Positions 15,419-22,708 of a DNA stretch of 28,576 bases are shown piece after piece (the stretch's first letter is position 1; every line of letters starts with the position of its first letter). The translations under genes and the position numbers were made by a program. The notes beneath the pieces were generated by a model. The model saw nothing but the letters and a program-made list of their open reading frames with translations, searched no databases and was not told where the DNA came from. This stretch comes from Oscillospiraceae bacterium (lineage in GTDB: Bacteria > Bacillota > Clostridia > Oscillospirales > Ruminococcaceae): positions 1 through 28,576 of the forward strand of contig JAHHTS010000029.1 of NCBI GenBank assembly GCA_020024475.1, given 5' to 3'.

Positions 15419-15694
15419 ATGTATCAGGACAAAACATTAGTTTGTAAAGACTGCGGCAAAGAATTTATTTTCACAGCAGGAGAACAGGAATTTTATGCAT
15501 CACATGGTTTTGAAAATGAACCACAGCGTTGTAAAGAATGCCGTGACGCAAGAAAAAATCAAACAAAAAGCACAAGAGAATACTTTGTAACAACTTGTGC
15601 TAAATGTGGTAAGGAAGCAAAAGTTCCTTTTAAACCAAGAGAAGACCGTCCAGTTCTTTGCAGCGAATGCTATGCAGCAAGTAAAGCTGAATAA
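15419..15694 (+). CDS. Small protein with two zinc ribbons
   Basis: A 91-aa soluble protein with two four-cysteine zinc-binding units: C9, C12, C38 and C41 (CKDCGKEF...CKECRDAR), and C60, C63, C81 and C84 (CAKCGKEA...CSECY). It matches a small zinc-ribbon family of unknown function widespread in Clostridia. Metal binding is a strong prediction; a nucleic-acid or protein partner is unknown. TTAAGGAG precedes the ATG with about 10-nt spacing. It lies 101 nt after the sigma factor gene in the same direction, and the interval contains two palindromes (15316-15332 and AACCAA-AATACA-TTGGTT near 15356-15373). An IS element starts 22 nt past its stop. Confidence 0.82.
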   Translation: MYQDKTLVCKDCGKEFIFTAGEQEFYASHGFENEPQRCKECRDARKNQTKSTREYFVTTCAKCGKEAKVPFKPREDRPVLCSECYAASKAE

Positions 15695-15704
15695 TAAAAA
15701 TTAA

Positions 15705-15710
15705 ACCACC
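15705..15710 (+). terminator. Left half of an IS-split terminator of the zinc-ribbon gene
   Basis: ACCACC here pairs perfectly with GGTGGT at 17022-17027, beyond the IS, where a T8 tract follows (17029-17036). Removing the IS and one copy of the flanking AATG rebuilds a 6-bp stem, 8-nt loop and U tract. A smaller local hairpin, TTAAAC-CACC-GTTTAA (15701-15716), overlaps it but has no T run. Confidence 0.6.
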
Positions 15711-15746
15711 GTTTAATGAAGTGGACCCAAAGTTTAGACAAAAATA

Positions 15747-16616
15747 TTAAATTTTAAGAGAATGAGTTCGGTATTGCACCGGGCTCATTTTCAATTTTGA
15801 TATAATTCTCTCGTTATTGTAGTAATCAATATAATCTTTCAAACAGTTGATGAATTCATCAACTGTTTGAAAGTGCTCACCGTAAAACATTTCCACATTT
15901 AGCCTGCCGAAAAAGTTTTCCATTGCACCATTATCCATACAGTTGCCCTTGCGGGACATACTTTGTGTGATGTTATGTTCTGCAAGAGAGCGTTGATATT
16001 CTGAATGTTGATATTGCCATCCTTGGTCTGAGTGTAATATTGGTCTTGCATTTTCAGGGAGTTTCTTAAATAAGCCGTCGAGCATATCTCTGATTTGATA
16101 TAGGTTAGGGTTTCATGATATTGAGTAAGATATGATTTCACGATTATACAAATCAAGAACAGGTGATAAATATACTTTATCATTGCCGACATTAAACTGT
16201 GTAACATCTGTTGCAAATTTCTCAAACGGCTTGTTTGCTTTGAAATCTCTTTTTAACAGATTATCGGCAATTTTTCCCACCGTACATTTGTATGAATGGT
16301 AATTGCCGTTTTTACTTTGCCTAGCTCTCAATCCCATTGCTTTCATTAGCTTTAGTATGGTTTTATGATTAATCGTATATCCTTTTTGACATAAAATGAT
16401 TTGTATTCTTCGATAGCCGTATCTGCCTTTATTGGCGTAAAATACTTCTTGTATTTATTGCTTTACTTTTTTGTATTTATCCTTTTGTGAATGTTTAAGA
16501 TAATAATAGTATGTACTTCGTGCTATTCCCGATAATTCAAGTAATTCTTTAAGCGAATATCTTTGCCTTAATTCAGAGATGATTGATGCTTTTGTTTTTC
16601 TCTCGCTCTTCCGCAA
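15747..16616 (-). pseudogene. IS3-family transposase OrfB, interrupted by two stop codons
   Basis: The DDE integrase half of an IS150-type transposase. In one continuous frame: KTKASIISELRQRYSLKELL, GIARSTYYYYLK, then TAA after KVKQ, IQEVFYANKGRYGYRRIQ, FEKFATDVTQFNVGNDKVYL with the first catalytic D, LDLYNREIISYSIS, then TGA (16113-16115), NPNLYQIRDMLDGL, HSDQGWQYQ with the second D, SMSRKGNCMDNGAMENFFGR with the catalytic E, and SPVQYRTHSLKI at the end. Only single codons are affected, which points to recent inactivation compared with the fossil at 2308. The frame is +1 relative to orfA, while the family normally uses a -1 shift, so there may also be a small indel near 16600. Confidence 0.88.
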
Positions 16617-16971
16617 GAACTAAGGCACTCAGTTTTTTTAGGTATTCTATCTCCATTCGCAAACGCTGGTTTTCTGCTATTAAATCTTCTTCTGCCTTTT
16701 TATCAAGCTTCGGTGGTCTGCCTTTTCTTGTCCCATTTACTGAACTCGCTCTGCCTCGTCTTTCTTTCATCAGACCTTCGGCTCCTTCTTCTAAATATAT
16801 GCGTTCCCACCGTTGTACATTTTTTATGTAATTAGGCTCTTGCTCTCTTTTTACATCCCAATATTTTCTTACTGTTTCTCGATAACCTAAATGGTGTTCT
16901 CGCATATCTAGTATAACAGATATTTTAAATTCTGAACTATATTTCTTCTGCTTTTGTTCTTTCTTTCCCAT
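16573..16971 (-). CDS. IS3-family OrfA (helix-turn-helix transposase subunit)
   Basis: A 132-aa basic DNA-binding OrfA of the IS150 type from the ATG at 16971. It has a helix-turn-helix region KKYSSEFKISVILDMREHHL, GYRETVRKYW and NYIKNVQRWERIYLEEGAEG, then a GRPPKLDKKAEEDLIAENQR leucine-zipper-like coiled coil ending LKKLSALVLAEEREK. The open frame extends upstream to 17019, but those residues would overlap the inverted repeat. GGAGGTG about 12 nt before the ATG supports the shorter form. Because orfB is broken, this OrfA alone cannot transpose, but it could still bind IS ends and repress. Confidence 0.85.
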   Translation of the reverse strand: MGKKEQKQKKYSSEFKISVILDMREHHLGYRETVRKYWDVKREQEPNYIKNVQRWERIYLEEGAEGLMKERRGRASSVNGTRKGRPPKLDKKAEEDLIAENQRLRMEIEYLKKLSALVLAEEREKNKSINHL

Positions 16972-17062
16972 AAAATATATGCACCTCCAAAAATATCTAT
17001 CTTTTGGGGTGCATATCAATGGGTGGTGTTTTTTTTATTCATATTATTTTATCATAAAAAAT

Positions 17063-17098
17063 AAAAGTGTCTGACAATAATTTGTTTCAGACACTTTT
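17063..17098 (-). terminator. Terminator of thiT
   Basis: A perfect 12-bp stem, AAAAGTGTCTGA (17063-17074) with TCAGACACTTTT (17087-17098). On the minus strand it runs into ATTTTTT. It lies 15 nt past the thiT stop. Confidence 0.87.
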
Positions 17099-17112
17099 TA
17101 TTCATTGAATAA

Positions 17113-17733
17113 TTAACTGATTTTGCTTAAAACTCCTTTTTTACCGACAATATAAGCAACTATTGAAGTTATAATGAGTTCAGGCAATAAGTAAGATGCA
17201 TTGTACATAAGACTATAAACAAGATAAAGAGATGTTCCGTCTCCTAAAGCTGCAAATATGCTATTACCTAGAGTAAATCCTTCTTGCGTGAAAAACCATT
17301 CTGCATAGCTTGAGAAAAGAAGGTATCCTGATACAAAGTGACATAAAAATCTTAAGCTAATTGCTAGAATACTGCCAAGGCAAAGTTCCTTTGCAGTATT
17401 GTTAAATTTTCCACGGAAAGCTCCACCAAAACCTAGAACAGTAAAAGCGATAATATAGTCAATCAAAATAATAAGAAATGTTGTCATAATATCAGCACCA
17501 GCGATTCCACGAAGATCGCTGAACAACTGGAGAAGAGCATATGCTGTTGAAGCCATGAATCCCCATTTATATCCATAGAGATAGGACACCATTATAATTG
17601 GCAGCATACTACATATTGTGATTGAACCTCCATTAGGCCACATACCATTAAATTTAGGAAAGATGGAAAGAATAAATGAAAGTGCAACCATCATAGCGCT
17701 TGTTGCGAGAATTTTTGTTTTGTTTTTTTGCAT
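17113..17733 (-). CDS. thiT: Thiamine transporter ThiT (S component of an ECF transporter)
   Basis: A 206-aa membrane protein with about six helices that binds thiamine with high affinity and delivers it to the shared ECF module (EcfT with ATPases EcfA and EcfA', not in this window). Family features: an N-terminal ATSAMMVALSFILSIFPKF helix carrying the ALxxxLS-like ECF contact motif, MWPNGGSITICSMLPIIMVS with the WPNGGSI block, the aromatic-rich HFVSGYLLFSSYAEWFF and YNASYLLPELIITSIVAY. The N-terminal part matches ThiT/YuaJ closely. AAGGAGA lies before the ATG at 17733. It is controlled by the TPP riboswitch directly upstream, which confirms the thiamine assignment. Confidence 0.95.
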   Translation of the reverse strand: MQKNKTKILATSAMMVALSFILSIFPKFNGMWPNGGSITICSMLPIIMVSYLYGYKWGFMASTAYALLQLFSDLRGIAGADIMTTFLIILIDYIIAFTVLGFGGAFRGKFNNTAKELCLGSILAISLRFLCHFVSGYLLFSSYAEWFFTQEGFTLGNSIFAALGDGTSLYLVYSLMYNASYLLPELIITSIVAYIVGKKGVLSKIS

Positions 17734-17758
17734 GATTATCTCCTTGAAATTTTAATCC

Positions 17759-17796
17759 ATAAAAACAAAAGTGCTTTGTGGATACCAACAAAGCAC
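17759..17796 (-). terminator. Riboswitch-controlled terminator in the thiT leader
   Basis: On the minus strand, AGTGCTTTGT (17796-17787) pairs with ACAAAGCACT (17778-17769), followed by TTTGTTTTT. It lies between the TPP aptamer and thiT, so thiamine pyrophosphate binding should favour termination. Confidence 0.85.
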
Positions 17797-17873
17797 TGGT
17801 CTTATATATAAAAATCTTGCAAAATTATATACATATAAATTTATATAACATAATCGCAAGTAGAAATATATGT

Positions 17874-17955
17874 AAAACTCCCTCCGTCGGCATTGTCCGA
17901 ATCAGGTATAGGGTTTAAGCCAAAAGGCTAATCTCAGCGCAAGCTCCCCTGTTTT
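17874..17955 (-). promoter_or_regulatory. TPP riboswitch (THI element) controlling thiT
   Basis: Read on the minus strand: P1 strand AAAAC then GGGGAGC, the conserved GCGCTGAGA, a small GCC-TTTT-GGC stem, ACCCTATACCTGAT, then TCGGACAATGCCGA, and closing GGAGGG with GTTTT pairing to the first strand. CTGAGA and ACCTGAT are the two signature loops of the thi-box. The aptamer starts just after the predicted transcription start and is followed by an intrinsic terminator, giving transcriptional OFF control by TPP. Confidence 0.95.
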
Positions 17956-17966
17956 TATGATTACAT

Positions 17967-17995
17967 ATAATATCATGATATATCGATATTGTCAA
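17967..17995 (-). promoter_or_regulatory. Promoter of the thiT riboswitch transcript
   Basis: On the minus strand: TTGACA (17995-17990), 17-nt spacer, TATTAT (17972-17967). Transcription should begin near 17960, a few nt before the aptamer. Confidence 0.8.
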
Positions 17996-18048
17996 TAAAT
18001 GATGATTTACAGGATAAAAGAGCGTGAAATCATATTATTTTTTATTGA

Positions 18049-18738
18049 TCAGTTTTTATCAAGTTTTTTTGTTTCTTTTTTCAACAACTTATCCTGAGAC
18101 TTTTTATAATCACATATATTGCATAAAATACATTTTTCACAGTATGTTTTTCTAGCAGTGCAAACAGCACGCCCATGTTCAACAAATCTGTGACATAAGT
18201 CATTTTGCTTTTCTGGCTCTATCACTTTTTTCAGTTGCATTTCAACTTTTACTGGATCTTTTGAACGCGGATCATCCTTTTTCATAAATCCTATTCTATT
18301 TGCAAGTCGTATGCAATGTGTGTCAGCAACCACCGCAGGCTTTCCATAAACATCACCTACGATCAAGTTTGCACTTTTTCTACCAACGCCAGGCAATGTT
18401 AAAAGTTCTTCAATTGTGTCAGGTACTATACAGTTATACTTATCACGAAGCATAGTCATACACCGTTTGATATCACGTGCTTTACTATTTCCAAGTCCGC
18501 AAGGCTTTACTATTTCAGTTATTTCTTGTACCGGCGCATCAGCAAGTGCATCTATTGTAGGAAATTTTGAAAAAAGTATGGGCGTAGTTGCATTTACACG
18601 AAGGTCGGTACATTGGGCTGAGAGTCTTACAGCTACAAGAAGTTGCCATGCTGCTTCATTGTCGAGAAAACATTCTGCAAGCGGGTATTCTTGCTCCATC
18701 AACGCCACTATTTCAGCAGCTTCTTTTTTACTTTTCAT
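18049..18738 (-). CDS. nth: Endonuclease III
   Basis: A DNA glycosylase/AP lyase that removes oxidised pyrimidines in base excision repair. At 229 aa, it has the helix-hairpin-helix LPGVGRKSANLIVGDVYGKP, with catalytic Lys K121 and Asp D139 in VVADTHCIRLANR. The [4Fe-4S] cluster cysteines C193, C200, C203 and C209 follow the C-x6-C-x2-C-x5-C pattern; an extra Cys lies at 206. The C-terminus has a Lys-rich extension (about 20 aa) beyond the cluster. Start ATG at 18738 has only a weak Shine-Dalgarno (GTGAG). It is a single gene between thiT and the divergent esterase. Confidence 0.95.
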   Translation of the reverse strand: MKSKKEAAEIVALMEQEYPLAECFLDNEAAWQLLVAVRLSAQCTDLRVNATTPILFSKFPTIDALADAPVQEITEIVKPCGLGNSKARDIKRCMTMLRDKYNCIVPDTIEELLTLPGVGRKSANLIVGDVYGKPAVVADTHCIRLANRIGFMKKDDPRSKDPVKVEMQLKKVIEPEKQNDLCHRFVEHGRAVCTARKTYCEKCILCNICDYKKSQDKLLKKETKKLDKN

Positions 18739-18870
18739 ATTTTACAATCTCACTTTTTTATAATAATTATATATTAACATATCAACATAAATTTTTAAAT
18801 ATATTTACATAAAAATAACTTAATTTTATGAAAAAATATAATTATGTAGTAATCGTAAAGGAGAAATATT

Positions 18871-19704
18871 ATGGCGTTTATAAATTCAACTATCTATTCA
18901 AATGTACTTAGACAAGAAGTTGCTCTTGATTTGTATATCCCTAATGACAGACCAGAAAAGTCAATTAAAAAACCTTGTGGTATTGTTTATTTTCTTCACG
19001 GACTAGGAAGCAGTGAAAAAAGATTTAGAGAGTTTACTGCAACAAACCGTTATGCTATGGAAAATCATATTGCTATCGTTTATATAAGCGCACCTCAGAG
19101 TTTTTACACTGATATGAAATATGGCCTAAAATACTATACATATATTACAGAGGAACTTCCAAAACTGTTGGAGTCTTTATATGGACTGAAATTTCCAAGA
19201 GAAAAGACATTTCTTTCAGGCCTTTCAATGGGTGGGTATGGCACGCTTAAAATTGGTCTTTCAAGGCCGGATATGTTTGGTGCAATAGCTCCACTTTCTG
19301 CTCCTTGTGACATAATAACAATGACAGAAACACTTAAAAAGCAAGATAAACTAGAAGGTGATAGCTTGTCCTTCTTGCCAGTATTCGGTGATAATATGGA
19401 AGTGAAAAATGAAGATAATCCATATTATCTTATTAAAAAGGTTTCAGAGCTTCCACCAGAAAAGCAACCAAGAATTAGAATGATGTGTGGTATTCAAGAC
19501 GATTTGGCTATGATTAATGAACAAAACAAGGCATTTGATGAATATGCATCTACACTTCCTTTGGCAGATTATAAACTTATGATGTGGGAAGGGGTTCATG
19601 ATTACACATTTTGGGATAGAGCTATGATGCACACTATTGCTTTTTTCCTTAAAAACAAGTATGATGAGGAAAAGATAAAATCATGGAGATGTGAAATTCA
19701 GTGA
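18871..19704 (+). CDS. Alpha/beta-hydrolase esterase (esterase D/tributyrin esterase type)
   Basis: A 277-aa cytosolic serine esterase related to S-formylglutathione hydrolase/esterase D and the Firmicute EstA acetyl/tributyrin esterases. The oxyanion-hole region is YFLHGLGSSEKRF (about 40-52), the nucleophile elbow GLSMGGYGTLKIG has S119, the acid is D210 or D211 in CGIQDDLAMINE, and the base is H243 in WEGVHDYTFWD. No signal peptide is seen. TAAAGGAG precedes the ATG at 18871. Its stop overlaps the rarA start (GTGA), so the two are translationally coupled, although no functional link is obvious. Natural substrate unknown. Confidence 0.9.
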   Translation: MAFINSTIYSNVLRQEVALDLYIPNDRPEKSIKKPCGIVYFLHGLGSSEKRFREFTATNRYAMENHIAIVYISAPQSFYTDMKYGLKYYTYITEELPKLLESLYGLKFPREKTFLSGLSMGGYGTLKIGLSRPDMFGAIAPLSAPCDIITMTETLKKQDKLEGDSLSFLPVFGDNMEVKNEDNPYYLIKKVSELPPEKQPRIRMMCGIQDDLAMINEQNKAFDEYASTLPLADYKLMMWEGVHDYTFWDRAMMHTIAFFLKNKYDEEKIKSWRCEIQ

Positions 19705-20963
19705 ATAAACCTTTAGCTTCAGTATTGAGACCTAACAATTTTAATGATGTTTGCGGACAACAGCACCTTTTAAATAAAGATGCTGTTTTTCGTCGTGCAA
19801 TAGAGAGCGGTAGTATACCAAATATGATATTCTATGGACCTTCAGGAGTTGGCAAAACTACTGTTGCTAGTATAATTGCAAAAATGACCGATAAAAAACT
19901 ATTTAAACTCAACGGAACGCAAAGCTCAACATCGGATATTAAAGATATTATTTCTCAAATCAATACTATAGGAACAGAAAATGGAATTCTTTTATATCTT
20001 GATGAAATTCAGTATCTTAATAAAAAGCAACAACAATCTTTGCTGGAAGTACTTGAAGATGGCTCGGTAACTCTTATCGCATCAACTACAGAAAATCCTT
20101 ATTTTGCAATTTTTAATGCAATACTTTCAAGAAGCACTATTTTTGAGTTCAAACCTCTGTCACCAAGCGATATTCGGATAGGTTTAAAAAAAGCTGTAAA
20201 AAAATATAATATAGAAAATGAGTCTTCAATTACCTTGACAGATGGTGCATTAAAAGTTCTATCATATGGTTGTGGCGGTGATATGCGAAAGTGTTTTAAC
20301 GCTTTAGAATTACTTATAGCGGCTGCAAGCTATTCTGGTGAAGATAGTATAATAGATGAAAATATGGCGAAACAAGTAAGTCAAAGAAGTGCCAATAGAT
20401 TTGATAATTCCGGTGATGAACACTATAATCTTTTGTCTGCTTTACAGAAGTCTATAAGAGGCTCCGATGAAAATGCAGCTTTGCATTACCTTGCCAGACT
20501 ACTTGAGGCTGATGGAATGCTTCCCGCAATAAGAAGAATTCTTGTTATTGCCTGCGAAGATATAGGTTTAGCCTATCCTCAGGGAATTTCAGCTGTAAAA
20601 GCTTGTTGTGATATAGCTTTGCAAGTTGGTATGCCTGAAGCGAGAATACCTCTTTCAGATGCAGTTATACTTCTTGCTACTGCACCTAAAAGCAACAGCG
20701 GAGAAGTGGCCATTGATAAAGCTACTGCTGTTGTTCGCCGTGGTGGCTTCGGAGATGTTCCAACACATATAAAAGACACGAAAAGTCCAAGCAAGGAGGG
20801 CCTCAGCCCAACTGAAGATTATAAATATCCACACAATTACCCTAATCATTGGATTAAACAGTCATACTTGCCTAAAGAAATAGAAAATGATATATACTAT
20901 ACATTTGGCGAAAACAAAAATGAACAAGCTGCGAAAGCTTATTGGGAAAGAATAAAAAAATAA
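19701..20963 (+). CDS. rarA: Replication-associated recombination protein RarA (MgsA), AAA+ ATPase
   Basis: A clamp-loader-like AAA+ ATPase acting at stalled replication forks and DNA ends. At 420 aa it has RPNNFNDVCGQQHLL at the start, Walker A GPSGVGKT (46-53), Walker B LLYLDEIQYL with D101 and E102, the sensor region IASTTENPYFAIFNAILSRS, and arginine-rich GCGGDMRKCFNAL. The C-terminal tetramerisation half includes DGMLPAIRRILVIACEDIGLAYP and VPTHIKD. It starts with GTG at 19701, overlapping the esterase stop by 4 nt. GGAG at 19685-19688 is the likely ribosome binding site. No terminator follows closely. Confidence 0.95.
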   Translation: MNKPLASVLRPNNFNDVCGQQHLLNKDAVFRRAIESGSIPNMIFYGPSGVGKTTVASIIAKMTDKKLFKLNGTQSSTSDIKDIISQINTIGTENGILLYLDEIQYLNKKQQQSLLEVLEDGSVTLIASTTENPYFAIFNAILSRSTIFEFKPLSPSDIRIGLKKAVKKYNIENESSITLTDGALKVLSYGCGGDMRKCFNALELLIAAASYSGEDSIIDENMAKQVSQRSANRFDNSGDEHYNLLSALQKSIRGSDENAALHYLARLLEADGMLPAIRRILVIACEDIGLAYPQGISAVKACCDIALQVGMPEARIPLSDAVILLATAPKSNSGEVAIDKATAVVRRGGFGDVPTHIKDTKSPSKEGLSPTEDYKYPHNYPNHWIKQSYLPKEIENDIYYTFGENKNEQAAKAYWERIKK

Positions 20964-21387
20964 TTTTTGCCATTACAATCACATAAACGCTATCAATTAA
21001 AATATAGCAAATTAGTTAAGAGCGGTATTATAAAATACTTATTAAGAAATGAATATTATTTTGAAAACGCAATATATGTATAACAACAATCTAATCATGG
21101 GTACATTTGTATCGATGTGACGTTTAGAAGTATTCAAAAATATCTGTAGACAAATTATCAATTTATTTTGTTATGTGCTAGTTTGTGAGCGATACACTGG
21201 CTTTTTGTATTTATCCACTTCACAATGGGAACAGTTAGGACAGGCATTTGGCATATAAACAGTTGCGCACTATTTTACATCGATATATTTGAATAGAAAA
21301 TATTTGAAATGGATATAAATAAAGTATCCGATTTGTTAGAGCAAAGATAAAAAATATAATTCTAATATGTTAATATTTTATAAATAG
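20964..21387. other. Gene-poor spacer with a possible transposase fossil
   Basis: About 420 nt between rarA and the convergent GDPD-like gene. Apart from a minus-strand Cys-rich stretch (listed separately) I see no supported gene, RNA or terminator for rarA here. Confidence 0.5.
21078..21254 (-). pseudogene. Possible fossil of an IS1595-like transposase zinc-ribbon region
   Basis: On the minus strand from 21254, 27 codons read MPNACPNCSHCEVDKYKKP then VYRSQTST, stop, and the same frame continues with IFLNTSKRHID and MIRLLLYIY. The pattern resembles the N-terminus of IS1595-type transposases (CPxC...YRCxxC...TIF.....PL..WF.AIY), with the second cysteine pair replaced by Ser. There is no ribosome binding site and no catalytic domain. 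The resemblance is weak, and it could instead be a chance Cys-rich stretch. Confidence 0.25.
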
Positions 21388-21422
21388 AAACGGAGCACAT
21401 CAAATTTTGATACGCTCCGTTT
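21388..21422 (-). terminator. Terminator of the GDPD-like gene
   Basis: A perfect 9-bp outer stem, AAACGGAGC (21388-21396) with GCTCCGTTT (21414-21422), and an inner ATCAAA/TTTGAT stem. T-rich sequence lies on both sides, longest on the plus strand. It is about 70 nt past the GDPD-like stop and may also stop read-through from rarA. Confidence 0.65.
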
Positions 21423-21493
21423 ATGTTTTTTATGTATTTTATAAATTTTTGTTATCATTATATAACTGATAGAAGATTTCGAGGATATTTTTA

Positions 21494-22507
21494 TTATTCC
21501 TCATTATTTTCTACTATTTCTTTTGTAGAATTATTGAATTCATCAAAATCTTCAGCACATTCAGCCAAAATACTTGGCTTGTTTTCTTTTTTGTTTTTCT
21601 CCGCTTCTCTCTGCCGTCTATATTCCTGTTTTGCTTTTGCTCTTTCCAGCTTTTCAGCATCTTTTTTCTCAATATCGAGCTCTATTTGTGACTTTTCTCT
21701 TTCAGGAATAACTTTATAATGAGGTTCTTCTGGAAGAAAACCACGACATATAATTATCTCTTTTTCGGATTGTAAAGCCTTTGCTTCTTCTTTGTCGGTA
21801 AGTGTCCATATGCCCCTTACAGTTCCTAAGTTAAATGCAAATTTTACCAGAATACTTAAAGGTTTGTTTCTGTAAAGAATAAATTGAGGGCGACAAACAG
21901 AGTTGTTTGCCAGATTACCAGTCATGAACCGGTCAACTTTAGGTAGAGATGTGAAATCTTTTGCTGGTGCTGAAATAGAGCCACGAAAAATCGTCTTTGC
22001 ATTTCGTTTAAACCAAGTAATCATTCCAGAATGAAAACTTGCAACAGCTACATTTTTATAAGGATATGATAAAATAGTGTCAGCTGTACGACGACAGAGA
22101 ACTTCATTATCATCACAAACTTTAAGTTCAGCAATAACTGGAACTTTACCATTTACCATATCAAGCAAATCTTTAAACATTATAATGTCTAATTTTTCAA
22201 TTTCTTCAGATGTCATATCTGAAATTTTACTATCATTTCCATATTCTTTTGATAAGCTGTTATAGGCAGAAATAGCTAGTTTTTTATCTTTAGTAAGAAA
22301 AATTTCAGTTTTAATACCGATGTTATTATCAATACATTTTTGAAAAGCTTCACGGCTGTTTGGCTTGTCTTCATTATCAATTATACCATCTTCAGCGTAA
22401 TATCTACCATAAAAAAGTTCTCTTAATACTCTAGGTGAACCTCCACTTGAAAAGAGGTTAAAAATTATAACCACAACAATGAGTACAATAGTAAAAGTCA
22501 TAAACAT
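21494..22507 (-). CDS. Membrane-anchored GDPD-fold pseudoenzyme
   Basis: A 337-aa protein with one N-terminal transmembrane segment (about 3-20), a domain like glycerophosphodiester phosphodiesterase (about 35-265) and a highly charged, probably coiled-coil tail (about 265-337, rich in Glu, Lys and Arg). The GDPD layout is recognisable: REAFQKCIDNNIGIKTEIFL, TKDKKLAISAYNSLSKEYG, ISDMTSEEIEKLD and VPVIAELK. The active site is not: AHRG reads AEDG (38-41), the ExD metal pair reads K66 and E68, and the general-base HD reads A81-Y82. Only E127 in IAELK survives. Hydrolysis of glycerophosphodiesters is therefore unlikely. It may bind a lipid headgroup or protein at the membrane. GGAGAG precedes the ATG at 22507. 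It diverges from the two-component system. Confidence 0.78.
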   Translation of the reverse strand: MFMTFTIVLIVVVIIFNLFSSGGSPRVLRELFYGRYYAEDGIIDNEDKPNSREAFQKCIDNNIGIKTEIFLTKDKKLAISAYNSLSKEYGNDSKISDMTSEEIEKLDIIMFKDLLDMVNGKVPVIAELKVCDDNEVLCRRTADTILSYPYKNVAVASFHSGMITWFKRNAKTIFRGSISAPAKDFTSLPKVDRFMTGNLANNSVCRPQFILYRNKPLSILVKFAFNLGTVRGIWTLTDKEEAKALQSEKEIIICRGFLPEEPHYKVIPEREKSQIELDIEKKDAEKLERAKAKQEYRRQREAEKNKKENKPSILAECAEDFDEFNNSTKEIVENNEE

Positions 22508-22543
22508 AGTTAAAATCTCTCCGATACAAATATTATACTTGTA

Positions 22544-22572
22544 ATTTTAATCATTTTGATGTATATAGTCAA
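22544..22572 (-). promoter_or_regulatory. Promoter of the GDPD-like gene
   Basis: On the minus strand: TTGACT (22572-22567), 17-nt spacer, TAAAAT (22549-22544), about 37 nt before the ATG. Confidence 0.5.
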
Positions 22573-22708
22573 GTAATCTATGTCAAAATTAATTTACATA
22601 TAGTTATATTTTTTTTCACAAATTTATAACTTATAGAATGTATTATATTACTAAATAATGACAATATCATTTTATAATGTTATACATATATAAAGGAAGG
22701 TAACAACA

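Larger units (their letters stand above)
15717..17018 (-). mobile_element. Degenerate IS3-family (IS150-type) insertion sequence
   Basis: An element of about 1.3 kb carrying orfA and a broken orfB on the minus strand. Terminal inverted repeats: TGAAGTGGACCC at the left end and, read inward from the right, TGATATGCACCC (9 of 12 identical). The 4-bp repeat AATG occurs at 15715-15718 and 17018-17021 and may be the target duplication, in which case the exact ends shift by 1-2 nt. Two nonsense codons in orfB make autonomous transposition unlikely. No second copy lies in this window. Confidence 0.85.

Noticed and set aside
15899..16346. Separate small genes inside the IS (112, 108 and 77 codons)
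   Set aside because: Two are pieces of one orfB frame broken by single stop codons, and the 108-codon one is an out-of-frame shadow.
18739..18870. Riboswitch or regulatory RNA ahead of the esterase gene
   Set aside because: The 130 nt are AT-rich without a conserved motif or stable stem.
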